From NCBI GenBank assembly GCA_015350385.1, contig WNKI01000002.1, positions 6,182,700-6,246,699 on the forward strand: 64,000 nt of DNA, written 5' to 3'. This document shows positions 12,475 through 25,779 of the stretch, piece after piece. Under the pieces are notes generated by a model. The model saw only the letters and a list, made by a program, of their open reading frames with translations. It made no database searches and was not told the origin of the DNA. The translations under genes were made by a program, and so were the position numbers. The stretch is from Aculops lycopersici. Taxonomy: Eukaryota > Arthropoda > Arachnida > Trombidiformes > Eriophyidae. How positions within the stretch are numbered: position 1 is the stretch's first letter; every line of letters starts with the position of its first letter.

Positions 12475-15400
12475 TGAAATTTCCAGTTTGCTCCTAGCTC
12501 AGTTTCACCCTCTCATCGCTTATCTATTTGATGTCATTAGAAGTTGGAGGAGGGGTGGGGGTTCTAGTTTTTGTCAACCATCAAATACTGACTACATTAA
12601 CCTGGGCCCGATTTACCTGAATTTAGATCAACTAAAGAGTGCAGGTAGGTTGCGAATCGATCAGATTGACACACAGCAGGCGAGCCGTCGGGCGGCACAT
12701 AGATATGAGCGGAGGGTTTCCGGAAAGAAGACCATTACATTTATCTTCCAAAGACTCGCCTCTTGTTTCCGGTCATTTTGATTCGAATGGCAGACACTCG
12801 TTTTAGGAGCTCTCTTTTCTGGGACTTGAGGCTTTGTCAGCAAATATTGAACAAAACACCACCAGGCGGCTATTGGTTCCTTAAGCTGGCTGAAGGCCAG
12901 TGGTAGACTCTATTGTAACTTGAGATCAAGTGGAAAGGGAGCTGCAGATGGTTGGCTCTTTTGACGGAAGTAAGGAAGGAGGAAAGGAAGGACTATAGCG
13001 CCAAGTGGTCTACATGTCGAGTGGCAACTACACCAACGAGGCTCTTTTTTACTAGCTAGCTTGCTGACTCTTGCAAACCCAAGGCGGAAACTCAGCCTCT
13101 CTGGTTGCAAACTCTTCGCTTGCCAGCTTGCCGCAACTTCACTAGAGTGGCAAGTCAATTTGTGGTTAATGAAGTGAACAGTCTAGGTTGAGGCGAGCTT
13201 CTATGTGCAATTTAATTTTTGCGCTACTGAGCATAGAAGTGGATCGATGGCAACTCAATCCACTTTTTTGCGATATCGAGCTGATTGCGCGATAATTTGG
13301 TCTTGGCATTGTGAGTCAATTTTATCACGTGAATTATATGATTTTATTAATTTCCAACTCAATCACATGTTTTTATTTCATTCCATTACATCTCGCTTTA
13401 TTTTCTTTGCACGCCGACAACACTATTCTCATACCAATCTGTAGCCGGCAACTTCCGCTTGGCAAATAGGTCTCTGTTCAGATCAGTATAATTTTGCCTC
13501 GCCCTTCTATCGAGAGCGATAATGACAACATCACCGAGACAGAGTGGCCACCTCGACCACCTCTACGGTGAGATTCAAACGCTTGCTAGCCAACTTCCGC
13601 TTAACATGAGTTGTTACGTAACTTCAACAGCGAGCGGTAAAAAGAGCAAACAAACGATTGAACTGAAAGAGGGCATCAGCAGCGGCCAGATTGAACTTCG
13701 TTCCTCCTTGAAGTTGTCGTGCAAATTGTGGCCCCAGTTTAGCTAGCTAGGCGCCTGGCCGTAGCCTTCTGCTTATATCGGGCGCTGAGCATCGCACTTT
13801 TCCCTCTCTGTCCCTAGCTTTACCACTACCACTACCACCAGCACTAGCAGCTCGACGCAACTCAACTCAACCCAGTTTAGTTTGTTAGTGCCGTTAGCTT
13901 GCCACTTGCTCGGCTGCCTGCTGGTTCAATTCTCGCTCCATTGGACACAAAACAAATTTGTTGTTTGCTCTCTTGGACTTGACCAATTGGTTGCTGGTCC
14001 ATCTTGTCGGCAACCATTTAGTTTAGTCCACTGCTTTTGCCGTTGCAACTTTTAATGCTGCTGCTGCCCTCACCCACTTGGGTGTAGCGTAAATTTTTGC
14101 CTCCAATAGAGAAACGATAGAAATCTAAATTCAGTTGCCTCTGCAGTTGCGTTGTATTTTGTTATGTTGTCTCCAATTGTATCGTGACTCGTACTAGCGT
14201 CGACCGTTGCGTTTTTTGCTACTTTTTGCTTCCTCTTTTATTTTCTCTTTCTAATGCTCAATAGTCGGTCGCCGAGTGTCGCAGCACTCGACTAGGAGTC
14301 GTGCAAACCAAAGGAGGAAACGGGAACCAGAGATTAGTTGCAAGTTGACCACTCAAATTGGTTGCCAACTGACCACCACCACCACCACCACCACCACTGC
14401 CGCCCGTCGCCTACCAATTGGCCAATCAGTCAACAGAGTCTAGCCTTGAAGCTATACTGTGTAGCTCGGACTCAAACTGCCTCGAAATCTCAGAGAGACG
14501 GAGTGCTAGCTGATCAGCGGCAGTTTGCAATAAAGTCACATAATCTCATATTTGGTCACGTTGCTCTCTCGTCTGCTCACTTGCCAGCTGATCTTGGGCC
14601 CCGCGAGTGGAAAAAAGAAGTGCGCCGACTTTACACTTGCCTGGCACACTTCCGGTTGAGAGAGCTGCTCGCTGCTACCTTCTCCAAAGCACTCGGCCGA
14701 GTGGTCGACTGGTCCACTACTCAGGTGAGCTTGCGACAGTGCAATTGTCGGTTGGTCAGGAGGATTCGAGGCTGAAATAGCCAATAGTAATCTACTAACA
14801 CTAGCACCACTTTTAGCAGCGCTCCAGCAAAGAGGTTGTCCAATGGAGGCGCACATATTGGCTACCGGCCATGCGTCACTTCTAGTGGCTCGACTAGCGG
14901 CGATGTTGGTTGCGACAGGAAACGGAGGAGAATACTTCCACGCTCCAGCTAACGTAGTCCTACCTTTTGATCTTTCCGTCGAGCACTCACTCGCTCACTC
15001 GAGATTCAGGTGAATTGGCAACATACTCACAGGAAGAGGTGGCGAGTGGCGCTAAGCCCATTGGTCAGCTGCACGGATGCTCAGTCGGTGGACACATAAG
15101 TCTAAGCAAATTACTGTGTGCCACTTGTTCGGCTTCCCTAAGCCCGGTTTCCTCTTATCCCCACAAGCGATGGAGGCACAAGAAAAGTGGGGACAACAAC
15201 AACAACCACCACTACTGCTACTCGCAACATTCAAGAAGTTGTCGCCCGAACTCGAGGCCAGCGGCTCGAGAGGGACCAAGCGACTTCCGCTTGGCGCTGC
15301 CTTTTTACTCCCAACTTGGATTCAACTTCGCAGTCTGTTTACATAGCTGCCACTGTAGCAGCGCTGGCATATTTTCCTCTTTGCCGACCGCCGACAACCA

Positions 15401-18182
15401 ACTGCTGACTACTGCCATTGGGGCGCCGCATAACCTACTCACTGGCACCTCCCACAAGCGTCTGGTCGTCGCAGTGTTTGTTTGAGTTGAGAGAAAGGGA
15501 GTCAGAGGCAATTAGCTTCTTGCGAGCTCATAATAGGAGCACAGTGGCGGCTTGAGTTGCTGATTTGGTTGAGAGATTCAGCAGTCGGTGGTCGGTGTCG
15601 TTGTGGAGTTTTAATCGAGCAGCCGGCCAATTGACTTGGATGGTCTCGTTTTGAGAGGCCAAAGTGGATTTGGTTTAGTGCGACAAAGCTGAGTTTAGTT
15701 GGCATTGTATGCAAGTCGGTTTTGGTTGCTCATGTAACTGAGCGAGCAAGTAAGAGAGAAAAAGAGCTAGAGAGATAGTGAGCCGACTTTGGTTTGCTTG
15801 GCGTGTGAGTGCGCACCGGAAGTGGCAAATTGGGGCCTCCGAATGGGAGCCAGTCTCCTGGGGACCGGAAGTTCGATGCACATAGAAGACAGAGGTTTGT
15901 CGTCAGACTGAGACTGCGGCCGCGGCTGAGCTAGAGCTAGAGCTAGAGCTAAAGATTGAGCGAGTGAACCGAACGAGTTAAGTTGACTTGACTCTAGCTG
16001 GCTGCCCATAGTTGTTGCTGTGGCTGCGTCGACTTGAATCGACTTTGAATTGCTCGCGGTGGTCATAAGCTTCTCGTTGCGGCGCATAACGACAACCACC
16101 ATGACTATGAGCAACTACCACTGCTAGCACTCCCCTTCCCTCTCCGAGCCTCGTGTGCCCAAAGTGATCAAGCTGAGCCGCACGCGACTCCCAAACTAAT
16201 GAATACTTTCTCTCTAGTAGTATAATCGACTAGAAGGAGAAAGACGATCGTATTAGTATTATGGTAACTACTTTGTGTCTATGGGCCAAGTGAGTCCCTC
16301 TCACTCTCTTTTTGTTTAGTTGGCTTTAGCTTTGGGTTTGGCGAAACTTAACTTTAGCCGACTATACCGAGGCTCAAGCTGCCGTAAAAGTGCAACCACC
16401 AAGAGAGACAACTCCAGTTGACTCACTCTCAGTCACTTAAGGGAGCGCCGCCGCTTTCAGTCTCTCTGCTTCCCCCCTCATCGCCCCTTTTTTCTACAGC
16501 AACCAAACTAAAGAGCAGAGAAATGCGCATGTCAGTACCAATACAAAGCTGAGCTTCATGATGGAAAAGCCAAATTGGCAAATTGGATTTATTTTCCTCT
16601 CAGTCAAGTGAGTGGCTAAAATGTCAAGCTTGCAAAGAAACGGCTCACCAAAAAGAGCGCCACTGAGTGGATCAAAGTTGTTGCCTTTTTTCTCACCGGC
16701 CTCCTGGCTCGTCATTCATTACGTAACGTACTCAACATAACGTTTGGCTTATGTTCCGCCCACAGGCATCAATGGCAGCGGCAGCTAGTCCATTTGCCAC
16801 TTTTTGTCCCTCGTGTGCGTGGCCGCGATCGTCCGCCGGAAGTTAGTGTAGCGCGAACACGAATCGTCCGCTTTGCTCACTTCCGCTTTCGCTTGCGCCT
16901 CAAATCAACTCATCAAAACTCCGATGGTCGTCACACATGCGAGCAGCTGGACAAATTGATGAGATAGAGTCAAGAAGTGGGATTAATAAGCACAAATCTA
17001 CTCGGTTACTTGTTCTCGTTGTCATCACAAGCGCCGCAATTCTGCTGATACCACTGATCAAATAATGCGAGCGTCGGAGCGAAGTAAAGTCTGCTCTTGT
17101 TGTCGCTGTCTTTGTCATCATCTTGAGGACAAACATTTTGGAGGAGCAGGCAGAAAGAGAGAAAGAGAGATAGACAAAGAAAAAGATGCGCAGGTAACAA
17201 TCCAAAGGTAGGATGAGTGCCCGACGTCTTCGTGGTCGTCGCCGCCGCCGTCCAGTAAGTCGAGTTACTCTGAGTGGCTTAGTGTAACTACTACTACTAC
17301 TACTACTAATACAAGTCTATTAGTCTGGCCAGCCAGCGAGCCGATCGTATTGTTTGCTGCTCGCCTTTATTCTCTTCCTCTCCTTGTGTCCTCCAAATAA
17401 CACTATTTGCTTTCCCATCTGCCAACTAGATGGCCAAGCTGCCAGATGGAGCCAGAAAGTTGCAAAGACATTTGAGCGGCTGAAACAATGGGGTTCATGA
17501 CAGTCTATTGAATTTGTGCAACGCCTCGTCGAGGGAGGTGGAGTTGAAATAGGAGCGGCAGCAGCTGAGGAAACAACAGCCGAGGGGACACAAAAAGTCG
17601 CCAGTTGGATGACGCCAGTGAGGACTGCTCGTGTGTAGAAAGTCGATGGGTTGTCAAAAGCGAGCGAGCGAGAGTCTGTTGGCAAATTTGAATTTGGCGC
17701 TGAAGAAAGTTGAAAGAAGAAAGACCTTTTTCAACTCTCTGACGATGGGTATGTCAACCAGTAGCCATGACAATGGACTACCGACACCTTGGACTTTTCT
17801 CCACAGTGTGACGACGGGTGCAAGCAACGACGACGAGAGTCGACTCGTCCCCTCATCGCAACCGCCTCACATGAAGCAAGCGACCACTTGTTCTAGTTGG
17901 CAAGCTTTAGCAAGTCGAAAAGTCGCGAGGCTTGCCCATCAATAGCCGATTTGAGCGGCAGTCTGTCTCACTTCCGGAAATCGTTGTCTCGGAGCGCAAA
18001 CATAGGAACTATCCCAAGGGTTTCAACGACGATGTGGGCGACGATGTGTGCAGCTAGCTCACTATTGTCGACGTCGTCGTCGCTCTCGTCGTCGTGGGAT
18101 TCAGCTGGAAGCTGGGGGAGTTTGCGCTCCAAGTTTGGAGGCTAAATGGGCAAAACCAAAGCTTGTTCATGACAACAACAGA

Positions 18183-18214
<32 letters not shown>

Positions 18215-21200
18215 TTTTGACTGCCACGGATGTGCCAGTACAAACACAATGGCCACCGCAGTGTCGATCATGGAGGCGAGGCACACAATGGAAATCGATT
18301 ACAACTTTCTAGATGGCGAGCCAGCTAGCTCGGCGCTCGCGTTGTCGGTCCCGCCGGTCGTTTGGTTTGGATGGTCTCGGTGTAAGTTTCGTTGGAGTGT
18401 CGGCGCTAACCAGGCAGCCAGCAGTTGTGTTTCGGTTAGCGGCTACGAGGACCCGAGGGATTCACAGTTTTCAGTGCGGTTGGGTAGCACGTGAATTTCC
18501 GTCGCTAGGTCGACCTCGTCCCTTCTGTCGTTTACCTACACAAAATGCACTCGAAGCTCTCCAATCGATGATGTCTTCGGAGGCGAGTCAACATCTGTAA
18601 ACTGGCGCCAAAAGTTTACTCGTTTATGCTATCTCTCTTTTGAAGTTGGTGATCGATGGGAAAAGTTATTCTGGGTTTTTACCTGTGGTACTCGTTCTCT
18701 TTTTGTGGATGCTCGGTGTGTTTTGAATTTGTCGAAAAACAACAACAATAGTCGAGTGTATATAAACGTATTTGAATAAACCTGTTCACTGCTGAACCAA
18801 ATTAATTTTATTGGTGGCAAGACTGAAACAGAAAAATATTATCTCTCCTACATGAAGGCATCACATTTCGTCTCATCTTTCCACCTCTCCCTCGTTGGCA
18901 ACGAAAGTTTAGTGTCTTCCATTTGGCGGTTTTATTTGAGTTATTGCCTTCATTGGCTGCCATTTTATTTAACCAACAACTTGGTTTGACAAAATTGGCA
19001 ACGGGGGAATGCTATCAAGTGACGAGAAGACGGGGCGAAATTGTAGGGACGAGTTGGGTAACGGAACACGAAGCGCTACGTCGTCGCTCATTTGAATAGA
19101 TCGAGGCAATCTGTTGACGCAAGAGGGGGAGAGGAAGCGTTTACGTGCAGGGAGAAGTGTGCAGGCAACATCTTTGTATATGCACTAGTATATGGAACAC
19201 AAGGATTTGCACACAGGTATAGGGCAGGTGGTGGCAGAGGGAGCAGTTTCCGGCGCTTGGCGCCGCATCCTGGCAACGCAACACAACCACCTGACAGCAG
19301 ACTAAGCGCGTGATTTGCCATCCCGTTGGTCGGTTATGAAACTGACTCGCGAATTCCAGCTAAAGCCACCAGCTCGAATGAAAGACCAGTAGGAACAAAG
19401 AGCGAGAGAAGTGCAACCAAGTTGACCATTAATATCAATTAGGTTTGTTGCTCACTGGTCTCGTTGCTGGCGCATCAGTAGGAGCAGCAGCAGCAGCAGT
19501 AGTAGTAGTAGTGGCGGGCCGTTTGGCTTAGTTGACTGCTCGCTGGAATTCCAAGGCAACAGTGAGAATGGTGCACGCACGCAACAACTGCACAGCTCGA
19601 GCAAAGTGGTGGCCTTCGAGCTCACGACCACCGCGTGTGAGCGTCCGCCAAGTGAGCAGCCAAAAGGACAAACACTTGACCGGAAGCTGAGCGGAAGATT
19701 AATTCAGTGGGCGGCGACGTCGAGTCTTGAGTGACGATTCTAACGCCAATAATTCCAGCCGCAACGACGACCACTGGCGCACACAATCACTGCGGACAGA
19801 GGGGTGCAATTGCGAGTTTCAGGTGACAGGTGCATGTGGTGCGATTTTCTTTGCTGGTGTTGGTGGCCGCAGATTAAGAGCAAAGGGTTTGCTGTAAAGT
19901 AGATGGCAAATTCTAACCAGCAAGACAGTGAGCAGGCAAGCGTCGATTGAAAACTGATCGCTCACTGTGGTGGCTTCCGTGGAATTGATTGTCGAGAGGA
20001 AAGCGGCGAAATCAATCTAGCGAGAGGAGGAGGAAGAGAATAGCTTTAGTTCTATTGGCAGATGAATAAATTGTTTGAATTTGAGGAAAGAGATAAACGT
20101 GACGTTTAGGCAACCATAAGCGGAAGGAGTCGACTGCAACTTCCGCTTCGCAAATAAGCGGAAGTCGCGGGGACTTTAGGTTAAAGCGAGCGAGAGAAAT
20201 TGAAATCTTACCAGGAGTCAGTCGATCGCCGGCGCTGCGGATTATATGCAATAGCAAACACATTGGTGTTTGTTATTGTTGTTGATGCTGTTGTTGTTAG
20301 TTTGATCTCGGTGATGGTTGATCTCCAGCAAAAGCGAGATCATCTATCGCATGGCTTACAAGAGAAGCGCATGCCGCAATCTGATGAAATGGCCGATGCA
20401 AAGCGAGAGATTTCAAGCAAGTTTTAAAACTTTTGAAGGCGAGCAGCAAGATTTTAGTGATGAGTTTGAGCGTTTGCATTTGCATTTGCCATCGGTTTCG
20501 ATTGAGCAAAAGACGTATCGCATCGCATCGCGGCGATTCGCCTGCTACTCCAGCCCTGAGCTTAGGTGGCGCCGTTAGCCGGAAGTGAGCGAGACCCAAA
20601 CAAAGTTGTTGACGCCGCCAGCAAGCGAGTAAGCGACAAACGACAAGCGGCGAGAGTGGCAAACTCGACTGGCTCCTCGTCAGTGGAAGTGTACGAGTGA
20701 GTGAGTTTGCATGCCAGCAAGTTTGATGGCAAATTTGCATAGAAAACGCCATCATCGGATCTCCTCATAGGCAACCAAAACGCTCGCTTGCATATTCAAA
20801 CTTACGCCAAGCTGAGCTTACTCGAGCTTAGCAAAGTTGCGCGGGACTTAGATTGACAGTTTGTATAAATCGAGCGCTAGGCGCTTGCATGAACCATTGC
20901 CAAGAAAACTCGACAGTTCCTGTGGTTCAATTGAATTCCCATTGCGTCGGTAGTTGGGTTTGTGTCTATGCTAAAGTAACGGCGACGTTAGCAGCGGCAG
21001 CAGCAACGGCAACAACAACAACAACAACAACAACATGCACCCGGAAACGTGTGCGCGCCTAGCGACATTTGGAACTAGGTGCGCGGTGCGCATGCACTCG
21101 AAGGCGCACGCAACGAGGCGCCCAAAAGAGCTCATGGCACCCAAATTGCCCGCCTGTTAGTTAGTCTTAGTTTGTTTGCTGACCAAAGCGCCGACTAGAG

Positions 21201-22119
21201 AAGGAGGGAATATCTGCGAGAAACTCAGCGAGTCACAGATGCGAGAATCCATCAAGTTGTTGTAGTTGTTGCAAGTCGAGTTAACCAACAGAGAGAAGAG
21301 AGGCAGGAGACAGAAGCAAAGGTTTGAATCCACACAGCAAGAGGGAGTCAGCTCAGCTCAAGGACACGAAGAAAAAGGGCAGCAAGTAAGAACAATTAAG
21401 GCGCCAAGACAAGAGAAGCCGACGCAAAGACCGCAAGTTGAAATTAATGATTCCAGCTCATGGGCTGATAATCGACATTGTGTCTGAGTGTTAGTGCGAA
21501 GCTTGATTCATTTATTTTGAGAAGAAAGAGACAACGTGTTTGTGTTTCTATTTTGCAGTTGTCTGTAATTGTCGCTGTTGTTATCGTATTGCGACTGATG
21601 TTGTCTCTCTAAAAGAAACTTGTACGCATGTATAAATTCACATGCATTTGCAATAATCATGATCAATGATCCAAACTAAATCCAGCCATTTGCTTAAAAA
21701 GCTCGCCCGAGGAGCAGGTGGTTGTCAAACACGTGAAGTTTAACGCATCCGCTGCGTTGAACGCGCACGTTGAATCGGGATCCATTTATAACCAATAGGT
21801 TGGACTTGAGGCTGGCGACAAAATGTTTTGCTCGTTGCAACCAATGCTACCAACGATACAACCACCAAGACAAGCGGAATTATCAGAAGTCGGCGGCAGA
21901 GTAGCCGAGAAAATCTCAAAAAAACAGCAAGTGGATCCATTAAGTTTTCCTTATGTGGAAACGAACAAAAGAGAGTCGGCGAGAATGAGAGCTGCAACAA
22001 AAGCAAAAGCAACAACACAACCAAGAGCAAGACATCAAACTGGAGATAGAAAACAATATGCAGAAAAGCAGATTGCCAAAAGCAAATCACGGCGCAAATT
22101 TCACTTCAATTCCATTAAG
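12475..22119. other. long spacer with simple repeats and recurrent ACTTCCG motif, no gene recognised
   Basis: I see no conserved coding exon. Open frames on both strands are short, overlapping and low in complexity. Simple repeats include CCA (14371-14397), CTA (17287-17308), GAC (18183-18213), GCA/GTA (19484-19512) and ACA (21014-21034). The octamer ACTTCCG[C/G] or its complement appears repeatedly (see findings), including an alternating triple copy at 20118-20164. The segment just upstream of 22120 is probably 5' untranslated sequence of the immunoglobulin gene. Confidence 0.6.
18183..18213 (+). repeat. (GAC)n microsatellite
   Basis: About ten perfect GAC units. It would encode poly-Asp, poly-Thr or poly-Arg in the three plus-strand frames, which explains the open frames here; no gene is implied. 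Confidence 0.9.
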
Positions 22120-22282
22120 ATGATGATTTGTCTGCTATCTACAATTGCGTTTGCGGTCAATTTGGTAGCAATTCTAGTAAGAGCAACACCAAATTCGAGT
22201 ATCATATTGGCAACTGAGCAAAAAATTACATTTGATTCTAGGGATCTCATTGCGGGAGGTATTGGGAACAGTGGAATAGGAG
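22120..22282 (+). CDS. exon 1 (signal peptide) of a Dscam-like immunoglobulin-domain protein
   Basis: From the paired ATGs at 22120 and 22123 this exon encodes a hydrophobic signal peptide with core ICLLSTIAFAVNLVAILV, then a short extracellular stretch containing an NSS glycosylation sequon. It ends at 22282 with donor GTAAGT at 22283. The last base is the first of a split codon (phase 1), the same phase used by the three Ig exons downstream, which is why I place it in the same gene. The open frame extends upstream to an ATG at 21823, but that part is Lys/Gln/Arg-rich and would put the hydrophobic segment about 100 residues in; I read it as 5' untranslated. The link to the downstream exons is inference and needs a transcript. 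Confidence 0.55.
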
Positions 22283-24782
22283 GTAAGTTTAACCAAGTAC
22301 ATGTAGTAGAGAGAGGCAAAAAAGCAAACCAGACCAAACTGCCAGCCGAGAGGAAGTAAAAGAAGACGTGATCGGCTATCGATTGCCTTTTTCGCGTTAG
22401 CTCTCACTCATCGCAATTTGCCTTGCCACTTCTTTCCCCAACTTTCTCGCCGACTCCTTCATACATCAAATGGGCTTTAGTTTGTTTGGCATTCCGCCGA
22501 TTGGTTTGCCAGCTGATCCTATGAACCAAAGCCAAAGGGTCCCTCTGCGTGCCAATGAGCTAATAAAAACTTATTGGTTACCTCTTTCAACTTTTCCCCT
22601 AGCTTCTCAATGGAAACTCATTGAGTTTGCCCATTCACTTTGCTGGCTGGCACGCGCCCACTAATAACGAGCCCCTTTTTCGCCAGCTCCACTCTGGACT
22701 GCTCTTTTCGTCGCCTGTGATTTTGGCGCCAGTTCAAAGTCGCCGCCAAGAGTGGCGACAACAAATGCACGGCCACAACAACCAGCCCACAAAGCGCCGG
22801 CCATCAATATGAATAATGGACCGCACTGCTATTGGCTGGCTGGCCGGCCAACTTTTGCCCCAATACCAACAGCAGCAGCGATGGCCGCAGCAACGGAAGT
22901 TGGCCTCTTGCCGAACCAACTTCCGCTCGCAACGCCAACTAGAGAGACAGCGACGTGCTGCGGCCAGGTCACCGCTTCTATTGGGTTTCCTGTGAGTTTC
23001 CCTGTTAGCCAGTGTGTCCGACCGACCGGTCGGCTGGCTCTCTGGTCCGAGGGAATGGAAATGAGAGTGCAAATGGCGACGATAATAATCATAATAAAGC
23101 AGCTAGCAACGGCGGCCAGAATCGATGATGATCAAACCGGTGGTTGTTGTTTGGTCTCTGGTTCGGCGGCCAAGAGTCAGCCACCGAAGCAGAGCAAATA
23201 GCCGAATGGGAAAAGTTGACTTTACTGTTGTTGTTGTCGTTGCTGGTGTTTGTTGTTGGAGTTTTTTGTGCAAGAGTTTCGAGATCAGATAGAAAGAGAA
23301 CGAGACAGAGACAGAGAGATTTCTAGTGCAACGGGAGACAAGTGGCCAATTGCTGACAACTCTCTGTGGTTTACCAGTCGCCAGGAGAAAAGAGGGAAAG
23401 AGAGCGAGAGCGAAAGTAAGGAAACGTTCGCCTTTTTAGCTTGACGCTAACTCCCAACGACGTGGCCAGTTGGGGCCCGCTATGCTCACAAACACTCGAC
23501 ATATACATAATAAAATGGCCATCTCTAGTAGTGGCTGTTGTTGTAGACATCGTGTGGCGTTGAGTATAATTTCTCGTGGTACAATGCGAGAAGAAGAGCC
23601 ATTGGTGCCATTAAAACAAAAATGATACTCCCAGTTGGTGTTGTTGGCTTCTTATTGCCGTCGAGCCAACCGACTGGCCGGTTGCTGGCGCTGACGGCTT
23701 GGCCGGCGGCGCCATTATCGCATCTCGTCGCATCACACTTGGGCAATGTTGTCGCTGTTATGCTTGTTGTTGTTGCTGCTGCCGCTGGCTAGTGGGCACC
23801 ACCAATCAGCAAGTTGCTGGTGGCTTACCAACCACCGAGCCGACCGTTAGACCGACTGGCAGGCGCCAACGTGACGGCAACTTCCGCTCGCCACGAGCGT
23901 GGAGATACGAAATGCGAGCTGCGCGCTCTCCAAACTCGTCCATCTTGTCCAGCTGATCGCTGGTTGGTTGGTTGACGAGAGTGTTGGCTAGATCAGTTGT
24001 AGTGCAGAGATGCTAATATCGCACTATCGCAAAGCCACCAGCACCACCAAGTTCCGATGCGGCATCAGTGTTGCGGCAAACGATGCGCGACTAAAGCTGT
24101 AGGGATCTCATTAGCGCCCATTTGGCATACATATAAAACAAAACAGCAACAACCACGCCGCTTCTAGCCGATAGAGGGAACGGGAGGGGGCAGCGGAGAA
24201 ATTAGAGAGGGCGGCGACCATTGGAATGACAGTGGCCAGGCGAGAGGGAGGCAGAGCAAGACAAACAATCGGGCAAATTTGAATTCGGATCCGAATGGGC
24301 AGCCGAATCAGCATTAGCAATGATAATTGATCATCATCGGAAGATAGCAACGAGCGGCCATTGCGACCGCCGAGGCAACACCGACTTCCGGCGCGCAACG
24401 TTCTATGCTTCTTTCCGGCTCCCCGTTTCTACCAACTGGTTGGCCTAACAGCCTAGCCAACTGACCAACCCTTGCCACTGCCTGGGGCGAAGGCAAACGA
24501 GGCACTTGGTTCGATGTTTGCATTTGCGTTTTGTTGAATAGCGACCAACTAACTCATCGATGAACTTTGAGCAACCATGCTGCTTTCAAATGAGCATTGA
24601 CCAAATGATCAAATTTCTCCACCTTTTCCTTTATCCCGCTTTCCCCTCAACTAGTCGACGTTATGGTCTCGACTAACGTGCAAAACCCCACACTAACTCA
24701 ACTCTCTCTTGCTCCATCTCTTACTCACTCACCCACTCACTTGCTCTAACGACGATGGGCTAAATTTGAATGATTGATCCAG

Positions 24783-25415
24783 CAATCGATCATCTCCATC
24801 ACCATAATCATCATAAGCACCACCATCACCACCAACGATGCAAACCAGACAACCAAGATATCGGAGCCACCGCAAGCTCCACTTTGCCCAGCCTCTCCAC
24901 CTTGAAGACTGAATCTGTGATCACTGTCAGCTCAAACGGAAGTGGAGGCGGCGGAGGCAGCGGGCCGCTAATAAATAAGAGAGTTGCAAGAGGAATTCAA
25001 CAACAGCAACAACAACAACAACAACAACTACAGGCATCTTCGCAGGTATTGCCGCCAAAACTCGTTCAATGGTCCAAGGAGGCCGTCCAATATTACGAAG
25101 GCTCAACTCTGGTCCTCAGCTGCAGCTTGGCCATCTCTCAGGGTTCGGCGAGTCCATTGAGGTTCACCTGGTTCAAGGGAGGCAAGCAAATTGGTTCGAG
25201 CTCGAATTCGAATCTCGGCTCAAGCTCTAGCTCAAGCTCAAGTCAATCATCGCTCCAATCAAGCTACTCTAACCGCCTCTCAATTGAAACCCTTGCCGAC
25301 TATTCCTTCTTCCGGCTCAACGATTTGAGATCCAGCGACTCGGGCGCCTACACCTGTGCGGCCACCAACCTTCTCGGCCAGGAGGACCGAACGACAACCC
25401 AGGTGATCGTGAACA
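24783..25415 (+). CDS. exon 2 (first immunoglobulin domain) of the Dscam-like protein
   Basis: This exon encodes a complete I-set-type immunoglobulin domain after a His-rich, Gly-rich and Gln-run leader. Visible landmarks are LPPKLVQWSKEAVQYYEGS, the B-strand cysteine in LVLSCS, the core tryptophan in FTWFKGGKQI, and the F-strand SSDSGAYTCAATNLLG, ending QVIVN. A poly-Ser insert sits between the C and D strands. The pattern 'LPPK... FTWFK.G ... SGAYTCAATN..G' resembles the Ig domains of arthropod Dscam and chelicerate short Dscam, which are homophilic adhesion or recognition receptors. The 3' end (donor GTAAGT at 25416, phase 1) is clear. The 5' end is not: 24783 (after CCAG, phase 1) keeps the exon symmetrical at 633 bases, but acceptors at 25034 or 25046 would give a shorter exon in another phase. 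Confidence 0.65.
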
Positions 25416-25779
25416 GTAAGTATTAGTGGTGTTATTTATTTTATTTTTGTTTTTTAATTGCTTGAGCAGTTAATTAGAAAGCCTTGCCTCTAAGGGGAAG
25501 GTTCACTCTTTATTTTGTTTGGCAAGCGCGACCAGTAATCATCGCCTTTACAGAAGCAATAGCCACCTGCGATACGATCCTGGTTGTGGCTAATCTTTTC
25601 CTCCATTTGCAAGCGCTAATCTCATACCTGATATACATATATGTATAAATATACATGAGTAAATATTTATATATTCTCGCGAATATTCACCTCACACTAA
25701 TGCACTTCCCTTTTCCCCTTTCCTTATCACGCGCTAAATTTAACACAACACACGCAAAACGAACCATCTCCATCTCAAG

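Noticed and set aside
14338..15485. Frames of 145 and 172 codons in the spacer before the Ig gene
   Set aside because: Biased towards His, Thr and Ser from CCA and ACA repeats, overlapping competing frames on the other strand, no domain or conserved motif.
21823..22119. Upstream in-frame extension of the signal-peptide exon from ATG 21823
   Set aside because: Lys/Gln/Arg-rich with no domain, and it would place the hydrophobic signal sequence about 100 residues in; more likely 5' untranslated sequence.
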